From the NCBI GenBank assembly GCA_947647595.1, contig CANSKZ010000001.1, forward strand, positions 200,912 through 264,911: a stretch of 64,000 nt of DNA, written 5' to 3'. Of this stretch, positions 9,170 to 18,764 are shown piece by piece. The stretch is from an uncultured Clostridium sp. (GTDB lineage Bacteria; Bacillota; Clostridia; TANB77; CAG-508). Below the pieces are notes generated by a model that saw only the letters and a program-made list of their open reading frames with translations, had not been told where the DNA came from and did no database searches. The position numbers and the translations under genes were made by a program. Every line of letters starts with the position of its first letter. Within the stretch, counting starts at the first letter, position 1.

Positions 9170-9285
9170 GTTATACAGAACAGTGTCTGGAGAAGACATG
9201 ACTGAAGTAAAGAGAAATTTGAATGGGGGACTTAATTTGACAGTAGCAGGAGAAGCTTTCGTTTTGAAATATGTGGTGCCGTTTT

Positions 9286-10039
9286 CTATTTTGCCACAAA
9301 AATTTCCACAAAAATTTTCCCATACTCAATACTATTCACAACCGCAACTCCTGTATAATTAAAATCTTTACTCAAAATATTTTTCTTATGAGATTCTGAA
9401 TTCATCAAACTTTCAATCGCACCGTCTGCATTTAGATTTCGAGCAATATTTTCACTTGCTTTACTATACGAAACTTGATGATTAGTTAGCATTTCAAAAA
9501 GTGTACCAAAAGTTGGAGAAGTATGTGAAAAATATTTATTTTTTACAATATCATTTGCTTTTAAACGAGCTAAATTAAGCAAATTTTCGTCCATTTCAAA
9601 TTCTGGCAAATTGTTTTCAATACGTTTATTATTAATTAAATTAAAAAAGATTTGTTCATCTTGCGAAAGTGTAGGAGATGAAGCGGTTTCTGCGGTTTCG
9701 ACATTAGCAGAAGTTTCAATTGTCTTTTCCGTTTCATAAGAACCTTCAATATAATCAGCAAAAACAGCTCCCACCAAATTATTTTCAGTTCGTACAATAT
9801 ACCAATTATCCACTTTTCCGTAGATATGTACGGTATCATCTTTTGCCAATAATCCAATATGCGTATTTTCTGTACTAAGTCCCGTGCGTATTTTCAAAGA
9901 TTCTGCAGTAACTTTTCCGAACGGTATAAGGATATTGCACTTCCGATTCTTGAGTTTCTTCATTTCCCAAAGAAGTCGAAAAAATGCCAACTCCAATAAA
10001 TCCTAAAATCACCATAAAAATAATCCAAAACTTTTTCAT
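9286..10039 (-). CDS. secreted CAP-domain protein with SH3b domain, needs +1 frameshift at CGG 9919
   Basis: Starts at 10039 after AAGGAGGA. Signal peptide MKKFWIIFMVILGFIGVGIF, then QYPYTV in the first frame. At GTT-CGG-AAA the C (position 9919) must be skipped to read V-GKVTAESLKIRTGL, the usual start of a bacterial SH3 domain. A Thr/Glu linker leads to a C-terminal CAP (SCP/YkwD) domain with SHTSPTFG, SENIA and ESHKKNIL. The total is 250 residues. Without the shift the signal peptide is separated from both domains. A wall-associated or secreted role is inferred. Confidence 0.82.
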
Positions 10040-10207
10040 AAAAATTCCTCCTTTTCTTAAAAAAATTCTACCCAAGAAAAAAAAAAAATATACCTATCAT
10101 CAAATCACAGTTACAGCTTCTTGACTTTTTGCACAAGATATGATACAATTTATCCCATTCGTTCGTATATTCGAACAAAAAATTATAAATTTCAGGAGGT
10201 AATTCAA

Positions 10208-10426
10208 ATGAAAGAAAGAAAACGGTACTTATTTTTTCAGATGATATGCATAGGATTAATCTTTTTATTGCTTTGGACGATTTTTGGATTAGCAATACAA
10301 TGGAATGAAAAGAGGCAAATAGAAGATGCTATGCAAAGAGCTGCCCAAAGAATTGAGGAGTTGGAAAATGAAAATGAGATTTTGCGGGAGGAAAATGAGA
10401 ATTTAAAAATGAGTCAAATAAAGTAA
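10208..10426 (+). CDS. small membrane protein with coiled coil; in-frame CGG read normally
   Basis: 72 residues from the ATG at 10208 after a strong AGGAGG. One membrane segment (about residues 7-27) and an acidic coiled coil (RIEELENENEILREENENL), as in septum- or wall-linked small proteins. Codon 6 is CGG (10223). Normal reading gives KERKRYLFF, a good positive-inside flank. A +1 shift would stop six codons later. It is therefore an exception to the CGG rule seen elsewhere. Confidence 0.7.
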   Translation: MKERKRYLFFQMICIGLIFLLLWTIFGLAIQWNEKRQIEDAMQRAAQRIEELENENEILREENENLKMSQIK

Positions 10427-10446
10427 CGATTAAAAAAATGAGAACG

Positions 10447-10474
10447 GAAAAACTGCACAGTTGTGCAGTTTTTC
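10447..10474. terminator. bidirectional terminator
   Basis: GAAAAACTGCAC, loop AGTT, GTGCAGTTTTTC between convergent genes. Confidence 0.88.
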
Positions 10475-10478
10475 GCTT

Positions 10479-11712
10479 TTAGTATAAAAAGTTATCTTTC
10501 AATTCCTTTAAAATTTTTCCAAAATAATATTTCCAACTATTTTGCTCTAACTGATTGGTTAAAACAATATCGGTTGAACACAAAATTTTTCCTTCATAAA
10601 AAATGGTTATATTCCCAATTTTTTCATGGGAAGGAACGCTAGCAGATAAAGAATTTAAAGTATAAAATTTTGTTTTTAGCGAATTTAAGGTATTTGCTTT
10701 TAAAGGAAAGATGGTGTTGTTCATTTCAGATAAGGCTATATTGGGTTTGGTAATTGTTTTTTGAAGCCATACATTTTGTTCATAATAGGTTTTATATTCT
10801 GCAAAACTTTCTTGAATATAATCGGAAAGATTCACATATTCAAAGGTATCATAAACATAATTGATAACATTCATACTATCACGTGTTCTTTGATTTTTTG
10901 TGTCCGCTCCCAAAACCACAACAATAATATCCATTCCATTTCGATTACAACTCGAAACTAAGCAACGTCCCGCGTTAAACGTAAAACCAGTTTTCACCCC
11001 ATAGACACCTTCAAAATTTCCCAGTAGTTCATTTGTATTAGAAATCGTGCGAGGAGTACCGTTTACTGAAATCGTGGTTGTTTTGGTAGAAACGATGTTT
11101 TTGAATTTTTCATTTTTTAGAGCGTAATCTGTGAGTAAAGCAAGTTCGTAGGCAGTTGTATAGTGATTTTCATCGTCTAAACCATGTGGTGTTACGAAGT
11201 GCGTGTGAGTTAAGTTTAATTCTTGTGCTTTTTTGTTCATTTTTTCAGCAAAGCCTTCTACAGAACCAGCGATGTGTTCGCTAATGGCAATGGCACAATC
11301 GTTTCCGAGAACGTAGCATAAGACCGTAAAGCACATCATTCATGGACATTTTTGTACCAGTGGAAACTTTCAAGCAAGAGCCTCGTACAGAAGCAGCTTC
11401 TTTCGAAAATTCAACGGTTTCACTTAAATCGCAATTTTCTAAAACAAGAATGGCTGTCATGATTTTGGTTGTAGAAGCCATAGGAACTTCTTTGTAGGCA
11501 TTTTTTTCGTATAGAACGGAAAGGCTTTTTCGATCAAGAGCAAGGATATGTTTGGCATTGGTAGTTGGTTCTTTGGAAGGATTTTTGGTATCAGTTGAAA
11601 CTTCGATGAAGTTGTCAAGCTCGGATTCCTCTAAAAAATCGTCTGCAAAGCATAGAGAAGGAACAATTGTAAAAAATATTGTTAAAATTATAAAAATTTT
11701 TTTCATCATCAT
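10479..11712 (-). CDS. D-alanyl-D-alanine carboxypeptidase (peptidase S11), needs +1 frameshift at CGG 11307
   Basis: Signal peptide KKIFIILTIFFTIVPSLCFA, catalytic STTK box (MASTTKIMTA), then LMLRS. At TCT-CGG-AAA, skipping the C at 11307 gives RS-GNDCAIAISEHI, the conserved SxN motif (SGN) of PBP5-type enzymes. KTG follows (VKTGFTFNAG), then the C-terminal beta-rich domain. The total is 410 residues, normal for DacA/DacF. The unshifted frame ends 9 codons later, before SGN and KTG, so an active enzyme requires the shift. It trims the terminal D-Ala of peptidoglycan outside the cell. The start ATG at 11712 follows AGGTG; GTG 11721 is an alternative. Confidence 0.88.
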
Positions 11713-11770
11713 TTTTTTCACCTGCTTTAAGAATATGCCTAAAAAAAGAAAATATGACGGATAATGTTAT

Positions 11771-11889
11771 TTGACAATTAACATAAAACATAGTATAATG
11801 TTAATATATGGGAAATTGTCCCTTCAATCTGGAAGGGAGTCTCCTTCTGGATTTATAACAAATGTATAATTTTAGAAGGAGGAATAAGT
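11771..11889 (+). promoter_or_regulatory. promoter and hairpin leader of the 11890 gene
   Basis: TTGACA 11771-11776, 17-base spacer, TATAAT 11794-11799. The 85-base leader has a small GGGA/TCCC hairpin and a CTGGAAGG/CCTTCTGG partial stem before AGAAGGAGG. Confidence 0.75.
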
Positions 11890-12102
11890 ATGATTAAAAA
11901 AGTAATTGAAAAGTTAACAAAATTAACAGATCTTCAACGGGCATTAGGTGCTTTTGTTGCGGAGATAACATTTTTTGTTATACTTTTTATGATTGTAACC
12001 AATGTCGATGAATTATCTGTTTGGATTAGAGGAGTCGCGCTGATTGCATGCGTACTTGATTTAGCGGTTATGTTTTTGCTTATAATAACGAGAGAGCGGT
12101 AA
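11890..12102 (+). CDS. small two-helix membrane protein; two in-frame CGG codons
   Basis: 70 residues. A basic-amphipathic N-terminus is followed by two membrane segments (about residues 21-38 and 48-66). Family unknown. CGG codons occur at codon 17 (11938, TDLQ-R-ALGAF) and as the last codon (12097). Reading the first with a +1 shift would stop after two more codons, so it must be read in frame if the membrane protein is made. Strong AGAAGGAGG ribosome site and own promoter. Confidence 0.7.
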   Translation: MIKKVIEKLTKLTDLQRALGAFVAEITFFVILFMIVTNVDELSVWIRGVALIACVLDLAVMFLLIITRER

Positions 12103-12115
12103 ATTATACTTTTGC

Positions 12116-12147
12116 AGGTGGCTTGCAGTTTAAGTCGCCTGTTTTTT
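12116..12147 (+). terminator. terminator after small membrane protein
   Basis: CAGGTGGCTT / AAGTCGCCTG stem with wobble pairs, followed by TTTTTTG. Confidence 0.75.
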
Positions 12148-12251
12148 GTATAAAAAAATGTTTAAAAATCGCAAAATCTGGGTATTATTTATATAGTTGT
12201 AACATTTTAAAAAATAAAAAAATATGATAGAAAAGTTTTTTAAAAAACTAC

Positions 12252-12280
12252 TTGAAAATACATAAAATTATCGATATAAT
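12252..12280 (+). promoter_or_regulatory. promoter of adhE
   Basis: TTGAAA 12252-12257, 17-base spacer, TATAAT 12275-12280, about 40 bases before the start codon. Confidence 0.75.
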
Positions 12281-12319
12281 TTTATACAGTTTAGATTATA
12301 AATAAGGAGGAACGTTTTT

Positions 12320-14932
12320 ATGGCGGAAGTAACAGAAGAAGAGAGAAGAGAAGTCGAGGAAATGGTGAATGGCTTAGTAGAAAGAGCAAGAAAAGCTTCA
12401 GATGAATTCAAAAAACTCGACCAAGAAACAGTTGACAAAATTGTCAAAAAAATGTCAATGGCAGGATTAGATAATCACATGAAATTAGCAAAACATGCTG
12501 TTGAAGAAACAAAAAGAGGAATTTACGAAGATAAAATTACAAAAAATATGTTTGCAACAGAATATATTTATCATAGCATCAAATACGATAAAACAGTTGG
12601 GGTAGTCGAAGATAACGAAGAAGAAGGATATGTGACAATTGCAGAACCAATCGGTGTGATTGCTGGTGTAACACCAGTTACTAATCCAACAGCAACAGTG
12701 ATGTTTAAATCTATGATTTCAGCAAAAACAAGAAATGTCATTGTATTTGGTTTTCATCCATCAGCTCAAGAATGTAGTGTAGCAGCTGCAGAAATTATGC
12801 GTCAAGCTGCTGTTTCAGAAGGGGCTCCAGAGGATTGTATTTTATGGATTGATAAACCATCCGTTTTGGCAACAAGTTTGTTAATGAATCATCCAGATGT
12901 TGATTTAATTTTGGCAACTGGTGGTTCTGGTATGGTAAAAGCAGCGTATTCAAGTGGAAAACCTGCTCTTGGTGTTGGACCAGGAAATGTACCTTGTTAC
13001 ATTGACAAAACTGCTCATTTAAAAACATCAGTTACGGATTTAGTTTTATCCAAATCATTTGACAATGGTATGATTTGTGCATCAGAACAATCAGTTATTG
13101 TGGATAGCGATATTAAAGATGAATTTGAAAGATTAATGCGAGAAGCTGGTTGCTATTTTGTAAATGACGAAGAAAGAGAAAAATTAAAAGCTACAATGTT
13201 TATAGCTGATCAAGGAAATAAATTAAATCCAGCTGTGGTTGGGCAAAGTCCAAAAACAATTGCAAATTGGGCAGGATTTGATGTTCCAGAAAACACGAAA
13301 GTTTTAGTAGCAAACGAATATGATGTCGGAGAAGACTTCCCATTTTCGAAAGAAAAATTAAGCCCTGTTTTAGCTTACTATGTTGTAAACAATCAAGATG
13401 AAGGAATTGACATGGCTGACCGATTAATCAAATTTGGTGGAATGGGCCATTCAGCTGTCATTCATTCCGAAAATAATGATACCATTACACAATTTTCCAA
13501 TACCGTAAAAGTAGGAAGAATTATTGTAAATTCTCCATCAACTCATGGTGCAATTGGTGATATTTATAATACCAATATGCCATCTCTAACACTTGGTTGT
13601 GGTACGTTTGGAGGAAACTCAACGACTTCTAATGTATCATCAGCGAATTTGATAAATTTAAAACGAGTTGCAAAAAGGAGGGTTAATATGCAATGGTTTA
13701 AAGTTCCAGAAAAAATCTATTTTGAAGCCGGTTCCATCGGTTATTTAGAAAAAATGCCTAACATTTCGAAAGCGTTTATCGTAACAGACCCATCAATGGT
13801 ACAATTTGGCTATGTTGATAAAATTTTATATCATTTAAGAAACAGAGAACAATATGTTCATGCCGAAATTTTCTCAGAAGTAGAGCCAGACCCTTCTTTT
13901 GATACGATTAAAAAAGGTGTAGCAGCGATGAATGCTTATCAACCTGATGTTATCATTGCTTTAGGTGGTGGTAGTGCGATGGATGCTGCCAAAGGAATGT
14001 GGTTATTTTATGAGCATCCAGATAGTGATGTAGAAGGTTTGAAATTGAAATTTATGGATATTCGAAAACGTACGTATAAATTTCCAACACTTGGACAAAA
14101 ATGCAAAATGGTTGCAATTCCAACTACTTCAGGAACTGGTTCAGAAGTAACTTCTTTCTCGGTTATTACAGATAAAGAGAAAAATATCAAATATCCACTA
14201 GCGGATTATGAATTAACACCAGATGTAGCAATTATTGATCCTGAATTGGTTATGACTCTTCCGGCAAAATTAACAGCAGATACGGGTATGGATGTTTTAA
14301 CGCATGCATTAGAAGCTTATGTTTCAGTTATGGCATCGGATTATACAGATGGTTTGGCAGAAAAAGCAATTGAGCTTGTATTCGAGTATTTGCCACAAGC
14401 CTATGAAGATGGAAGCAATCGAAAAGCAAGAGAAAAAATGCACAATGCAAGTACGATAGCTGGTATGGCATTTACCAATGCTTTCTTAGGAATTAACCAT
14501 TCGATTGCACACAAATTGGGCGGTGATTATCATATTCCGCATGGTAGAGCAAATGCAGTGATTTTACCATATGTTATCAAATACAATGGAAGTGCACCAA
14601 CCAAATTTGTATCTTGGCCAAAATACGAAAGTTTTGTGGCAGATGAAAGATATGCGACGATTGCCAAAAGATTAGGATTGGTAGCCAATACGAAAGAAGA
14701 AGGTGTTAATTCATTGGTAAGAGCAGTGCAAGAACTACTGGAAAAATTAAATATGCCAAAATCACTAAAAGAATGTGGCATTGATGAACAAGAATTTATG
14801 GCAAACTTAGATACTTTAGCAGATAAAGCGTTTTCCGACCAATGTACAGGCGTAAATCCACGTGTGCCATTGATAGAAGAAATTAAGCAAATTTTGATAG
14901 ATGCTTATTATGGAAATGAAATTCAAATGTAA
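12320..14932 (+). CDS. adhE: bifunctional acetaldehyde-CoA/alcohol dehydrogenase
   Basis: 870 residues, full length. N-terminal CoA-acylating aldehyde dehydrogenase (about 1-440) with the catalytic Cys in [10 protein letters not shown]-terminal iron-dependent alcohol dehydrogenase (about 450-870) with [10 protein letters not shown] (NAD site), GTGSEVT and metal-binding His in HALEAYVS and [15 protein letters not shown]. Reduces acetyl-CoA to ethanol, regenerating NAD in fermentation. No in-frame CGG in 870 codons. Single-gene unit with its own promoter and terminator. Confidence 0.97.
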   Translation: MAEVTEEERREVEEMVNGLVERARKASDEFKKLDQETVDKIVKKMSMAGLDNHMKLAKHAVEETKRGIYEDKITKNMFATEYIYHSIKYDKTVGVVEDNEEEGYVTIAEPIGVIAGVTPVTNPTATVMFKSMISAKTRNVIVFGFHPSAQECSVAAAEIMRQAAVSEGAPEDCILWIDKPSVLATSLLMNHPDVDLILATGGSGMVKAAYSSGKPALGVGPGNVPCYIDKTAHLKTSVTDLVLSKSFDNGMICASEQSVIVDSDIKDEFERLMREAGCYFVNDEEREKLKATMFIADQGNKLNPAVVGQSPKTIANWAGFDVPENTKVLVANEYDVGEDFPFSKEKLSPVLAYYVVNNQDEGIDMADRLIKFGGMGHSAVIHSENNDTITQFSNTVKVGRIIVNSPSTHGAIGDIYNTNMPSLTLGCGTFGGNSTTSNVSSANLINLKRVAKRRVNMQWFKVPEKIYFEAGSIGYLEKMPNISKAFIVTDPSMVQFGYVDKILYHLRNREQYVHAEIFSEVEPDPSFDTIKKGVAAMNAYQPDVIIALGGGSAMDAAKGMWLFYEHPDSDVEGLKLKFMDIRKRTYKFPTLGQKCKMVAIPTTSGTGSEVTSFSVITDKEKNIKYPLADYELTPDVAIIDPELVMTLPAKLTADTGMDVLTHALEAYVSVMASDYTDGLAEKAIELVFEYLPQAYEDGSNRKAREKMHNASTIAGMAFTNAFLGINHSIAHKLGGDYHIPHGRANAVILPYVIKYNGSAPTKFVSWPKYESFVADERYATIAKRLGLVANTKEEGVNSLVRAVQELLEKLNMPKSLKECGIDEQEFMANLDTLADKAFSDQCTGVNPRVPLIEEIKQILIDAYYGNEIQM

Positions 14933-14945
14933 AAATAAGTAAGTT

Positions 14946-14969
14946 AAAGGCACGAAGTATCGTGCCTTT
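14946..14969 (+). terminator. terminator of adhE
   Basis: AAAGGCACGA, loop AGTA, TCGTGCCTTT. No long U-tract follows. Confidence 0.75.
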
Positions 14970-15066
14970 GATGTATTGCAAATTTTGCTGAATAAAACTG
15001 AAAAATAATCATAAAATAGTAAGTCTTAGTTATAAATATACAAAAACAATATTGTTGTAAAAATCG

Positions 15067-15186
15067 TTTTACAAAACATTAAAACTTTACAGTTTTGTAA
15101 AATGTAATTTATAAAAATGTAAAATAATACATATTTATAAAATGAAATTAACAAATTTGACAAAAAATAATGTAATATGCTATAAT
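15067..15186 (+). promoter_or_regulatory. inverted repeat and promoter of the first DUF4143-type ATPase
   Basis: An 11-bp inverted repeat, TTTTACAAAAC (15067-15077) / GTTTTGTAAAA (15092-15102), lies upstream of TTGACA (15157-15162) and TATAAT (15181-15186, spacer 18). Other TGTAAAAT-type words are scattered in 15000-15150 and again after the gene at 16400-16470. I see no gene in 14970-15206. Confidence 0.6.
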
Positions 15187-15206
15187 TAATTTAGAGGTGA
15201 TATTTT

Positions 15207-16403
15207 ATGATTGAACGATTAGAATATTTAGAAGAATTAATAAGTTTTAAAGATAAAGATTTGATAAAAGTAGTTTCAGGGATACGAAGATGTGGAAAAT
15301 CGACTTTGTTTGAATTATATTGTGGTTATTTGAGAGCGCATGGTGTTAAAAAAGAGCAAATTATTCGTATTAATTTAGAAAATGCGGACTTTGATTTTAT
15401 TAAAACATATCAGGATTTATATGAATATGTAAAAAAATTTTTATTAGAAGATGAGCAAAATTATGTGTTTTTAGATGAGGTGCAAAATATACAAGATTTT
15501 CAAAAATGCATTGATGGTTTGTACGTGCAAAAAAATGTAGATTTGTATATTACAGGTTCTAACGCTTATCTTTTATCTGGAGAATTAGCAACACTTTTGT
15601 CAGGTAGGTATGTAGAAATAAAAATGTTGCCTTTGTCTTTTAAAGAATATATTTCTTGTGTTGGTGAAAGTGATTTATACAAAAAATATTTGAATTATAT
15701 TACCAATAGTTCTTTTCCATATACTATGAAATTAGATACTAAAAAAGAAATTAATATGTATTTAGAGGGAATTTATAATACGATTGTGGTAAAAGATATA
15801 GCTGCTAGAAAAGGGATATCTGATTTCGGAATATTGGAAAGTATGATTAAATTTATGTTTGATAATATTGGAAATTTATGTTCTAGTACCAAAATTGCTA
15901 ACACTTTGACATCACATGGAAGAAGAGTTTCAGTTCCAACAGTTGAAAGTTATTTAAAAGCTTTAGTAGATGCTTTTATATTATATAAAGTAGACCGATA
16001 TGATGTTAAAGGTAAACAATACCTTTCGAGTGGTTCAAAATATTATTTGGCGGATGTTGGATTGAGATATTATTTATTAGGAAGTAAAAAAGCTGATGAT
16101 GGACACATTTTAGAGAATATTGTTTATTTGGAATTATTACGTAGGGGATATAAGGTCAATGTTGGAAAAGTGGATCGTACAGAGGTAGATTTTGTTGCAA
16201 GTAATGAAAAAGGAGAAGAATATTATCAAATTGCCTATACAGTACATGATGAAGAAACTTTGAAAAGAGAATTAAAACCATTAGAGAATATTCGAGATCA
16301 TAATCCAAAATATTTATTAACGATGGATTTGACGCCCTATACGTCGCATAATGGAATTAAACAGATAAATGTTTTGGATTGGTTATTGGATTTAGATTTA
16401 TAA
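15207..16403 (+). CDS. AAA ATPase with DUF4143 (AAA_14 family)
   Basis: 398 residues. Walker A SGIRRCGKST near residue 25, Walker B YVFLDEVQNI, sensor-like YITGSNAYLL, then a C-terminal nuclease-like DUF4143 part with GHILENIVYLELLRRGYKV and EVDFVA. Widespread orphan ATPases of unknown function in anaerobes, often mobile and duplicated. A second relative lies at 39706 and a deleted one at 50514. Flanked by its own inverted repeat and promoter. Confidence 0.85.
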   Translation: MIERLEYLEELISFKDKDLIKVVSGIRRCGKSTLFELYCGYLRAHGVKKEQIIRINLENADFDFIKTYQDLYEYVKKFLLEDEQNYVFLDEVQNIQDFQKCIDGLYVQKNVDLYITGSNAYLLSGELATLLSGRYVEIKMLPLSFKEYISCVGESDLYKKYLNYITNSSFPYTMKLDTKKEINMYLEGIYNTIVVKDIAARKGISDFGILESMIKFMFDNIGNLCSSTKIANTLTSHGRRVSVPTVESYLKALVDAFILYKVDRYDVKGKQYLSSGSKYYLADVGLRYYLLGSKKADDGHILENIVYLELLRRGYKVNVGKVDRTEVDFVASNEKGEEYYQIAYTVHDEETLKRELKPLENIRDHNPKYLLTMDLTPYTSHNGIKQINVLDWLLDLDL

Positions 16404-16569
16404 AATGTGTTTTATAAAAGATGATAAAAATACACTTTTGTAAAATTAACTTTATAAAATTGGTAAAATATTACATTTACATTACATTTTTCGATTTCTA
16501 TTGACAAAAAAATTATTATAGTATAAATATAAATTAATGAAGAACAAAAGAAATAAGGAGTGACGAAGG

Positions 16570-16875
16570 ATGGAAAAATTTTATGAAGCAGAGGAAAAAG
16601 TAAGTAAAAAAGATTGGTTAACCAGTTTGGTTTTATGTTGGTTTTTAGGTTTTTTCGGAGTACATCGTTTGTATGCAGGGAAAATTGGAAGTGGATTTTT
16701 GATGTTATATTTAACGGTTGTAGCTGCTTGTATAGTTGCTGTAAATACTTATTTAGGAGGGGTTGCTTTTGTTGTTGTAGGAGCATTTGTGTTAAATGAC
16801 TTTTTGAATATTTTGTTGAAATGCTTTAAAGATTGCTATGGAAAAGAAATTTCTAAGGATACAGTAATTAAATAA
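16570..16875 (+). CDS. TM2-domain membrane protein
   Basis: 101 residues with the TM2 signature: hydrophobic LVLCWFLGFFGVHRLYAGKI, then a second helix and a third hydrophobic stretch (VAFVVVGAFVL). TM2 proteins are small inner-membrane proteins of unclear function. The ribosome site AAGGAG lies 10 bases upstream, and a good terminator follows. Confidence 0.85.
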   Translation: MEKFYEAEEKVSKKDWLTSLVLCWFLGFFGVHRLYAGKIGSGFLMLYLTVVAACIVAVNTYLGGVAFVVVGAFVLNDFLNILLKCFKDCYGKEISKDTVIK

Positions 16876-16886
16876 AAGAAGAATAG

Positions 16887-16923
16887 ATGAGGATAGATTA
16901 ATTTAAGTCTATCCTCATTTTTT
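16887..16923 (+). terminator. terminator after TM2 gene
   Basis: ATGAGGATAGA / TCTATCCTCAT stem, then six T. Confidence 0.92.
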
Positions 16924-16996
16924 GTACTAAAAATAATTGCCAATTAGGAAAAAATGTTATATAATAAATGAAAATGAGTTTTTGGGGAGAAATTGG

Positions 16997-18694
16997 ATGA
17001 ACAAGAAATGGGAGATTTGTGAATGCAATCAAGAATTGGTCAAAAAAGTGGAAAAAGAAAATAATATATCAGAATTGATTGCAACGATATTGGTGAATCG
17101 AGAAGTAACGGAAAAAAAGGATGTTGAGATATTTTTAAATCCTACCAGAAATGATTTTCATGACCCATATTTAATGCCAGATATGAAACAGGCGATTGAC
17201 CGAATTGAAATTGCGATTCAGAAAAATGAAAAAATGATGATTTACGGTGATTATGATGTAGATGGCGTAACGAGCATCACGGTTTTGAAGAAATTTTTGG
17301 CAGACCGAGGTATGACGAATGTTGGATATTATATTCCCAAAAGATTGGATGAAGGATATGGTTTAAATCGAGAAGCTGTTAAGAAAATAGCAGATGAAGG
17401 ATATCAGTTGATTGTGACAGTTGATTGTGGGATTACAGGAATGGAGGAAATCAAATATGCTTATGAATTGGGAATGGAAGTGATTGTAACTGACCATCAC
17501 GAACCATTAGATGAAATACCAAAAGCAATTGCGGTGATTGATTGTAAGAGAAAAGATTCTCAGTATCCATTTAAAGGACTAGCTGGTGTAGGGGTTGTTT
17601 TTAAATTGATTCAGGCGATTAGTCAGAGATTAGGTTTGGAAGAAAAAGAACATTTAAAATATTTAGATATTGTGTGTGTAGGAACCATTTCGGATATTGT
17701 TCCTTTGGTTGATGAAAATCGAGTGATTTCTAAGTTAGGTTTAAAATTGATGGCACAAACGAGATGTTTAGGGCTTAAATCTTTATTAGAAGTAAATGTT
17801 GGGAAGAATAATGTGATTAATGCTAATACCGTTTCTTTTGGAATTGCACCAAGAATTAATGCTTGTGGAAGAATTGGTTTTGAACAGGAAGCAGTGAAGC
17901 TATTTATGACTGAGAATGTGGTAGAAGCAAAAAGTATGACTGAGAAGCTGAATCAGTATAATAAGACAAGGCAAGAAATTGAAAAAAATATTTTTGAAGA
18001 AGCAAAAGAAATGATAGAAAAAAATCAAATGCAAAATCATCATACGATTGTGATTGGAAAAGAAGGTTGGCATCATGGAGTGATTGGAATTGTGGCTTCG
18101 AAAATTATGGAAATTTATTTTAAGCCAACGATTTTAATTGGATTTGAAAATGGAATTGGAAAAGGCTCTGGAAGAAGTGTTGCTGGTTTTGATTTACACG
18201 AAGCGTTACATACGTTAGGTGGTTATTTGGAAAAATATGGTGGACATGAAATGGCAGTTGGTGTTACCTTAAAAGAAGAAAATTTTGCAGAGTTTGCAAG
18301 CAAGTTAGAGGAAAGAGCAAAGCAAGCACATACAGAGCAAATCGTTCCGATTATTTCGATTGATAAAGAAATTATGGCAAAAGAATTAACGATTGAAACA
18401 GCGGAAAAATTATTAGAATTAGAACCCTATGGCACTTCGAATAAAGTTCCGATTTTCTTGATTAAGAACTTAAAAATTGATTCAATACGAACTTTAGTAG
18501 AAGGAAAACATTTAAAATTAACATTGCAGGATGGAACGAATTTAATCAATGCAATTGGATTTAATTTGGGAAATTATGCAGATGAATTTTTGCTAGGAGA
18601 TAAGGTGGATATTGTTGGTACGATTGAAATTAATGTGTTTAACAATAGTAAAAATATTCAGATTAATATGAAAGATATGAGGAAATCGTATTGA
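16997..18694 (+). CDS. recJ: single-stranded-DNA-specific exonuclease RecJ
   Basis: 565 residues from the ATG at 16997 (GGGGAGA upstream). A longer frame from 16937 has no ribosome site. DHH-family motifs: YGDYDVDGVTS, VTDHHE and the DHHA1 motif GGHEMAVG. Degrades 5' single-stranded DNA in recombination and repair, using Mn or Mg. Followed after 70 bp by rsh, a common Firmicutes arrangement. Confidence 0.95.
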   Translation: MNKKWEICECNQELVKKVEKENNISELIATILVNREVTEKKDVEIFLNPTRNDFHDPYLMPDMKQAIDRIEIAIQKNEKMMIYGDYDVDGVTSITVLKKFLADRGMTNVGYYIPKRLDEGYGLNREAVKKIADEGYQLIVTVDCGITGMEEIKYAYELGMEVIVTDHHEPLDEIPKAIAVIDCKRKDSQYPFKGLAGVGVVFKLIQAISQRLGLEEKEHLKYLDIVCVGTISDIVPLVDENRVISKLGLKLMAQTRCLGLKSLLEVNVGKNNVINANTVSFGIAPRINACGRIGFEQEAVKLFMTENVVEAKSMTEKLNQYNKTRQEIEKNIFEEAKEMIEKNQMQNHHTIVIGKEGWHHGVIGIVASKIMEIYFKPTILIGFENGIGKGSGRSVAGFDLHEALHTLGGYLEKYGGHEMAVGVTLKEENFAEFASKLEERAKQAHTEQIVPIISIDKEIMAKELTIETAEKLLELEPYGTSNKVPIFLIKNLKIDSIRTLVEGKHLKLTLQDGTNLINAIGFNLGNYADEFLLGDKVDIVGTIEINVFNNSKNIQINMKDMRKSY

Positions 18695-18764
18695 TAAAAA
18701 CGATAGGAAAGATTTATGCCGTTGCTCTTGCCTATTAGAAACAACCCAAAGAAAGGATACAAAT

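Noticed and set aside
9168..9362. 64-residue plus-strand frame
   Set aside because: TTG-less context, no ribosome site, overlaps the CAP gene end and the rpsU terminator.
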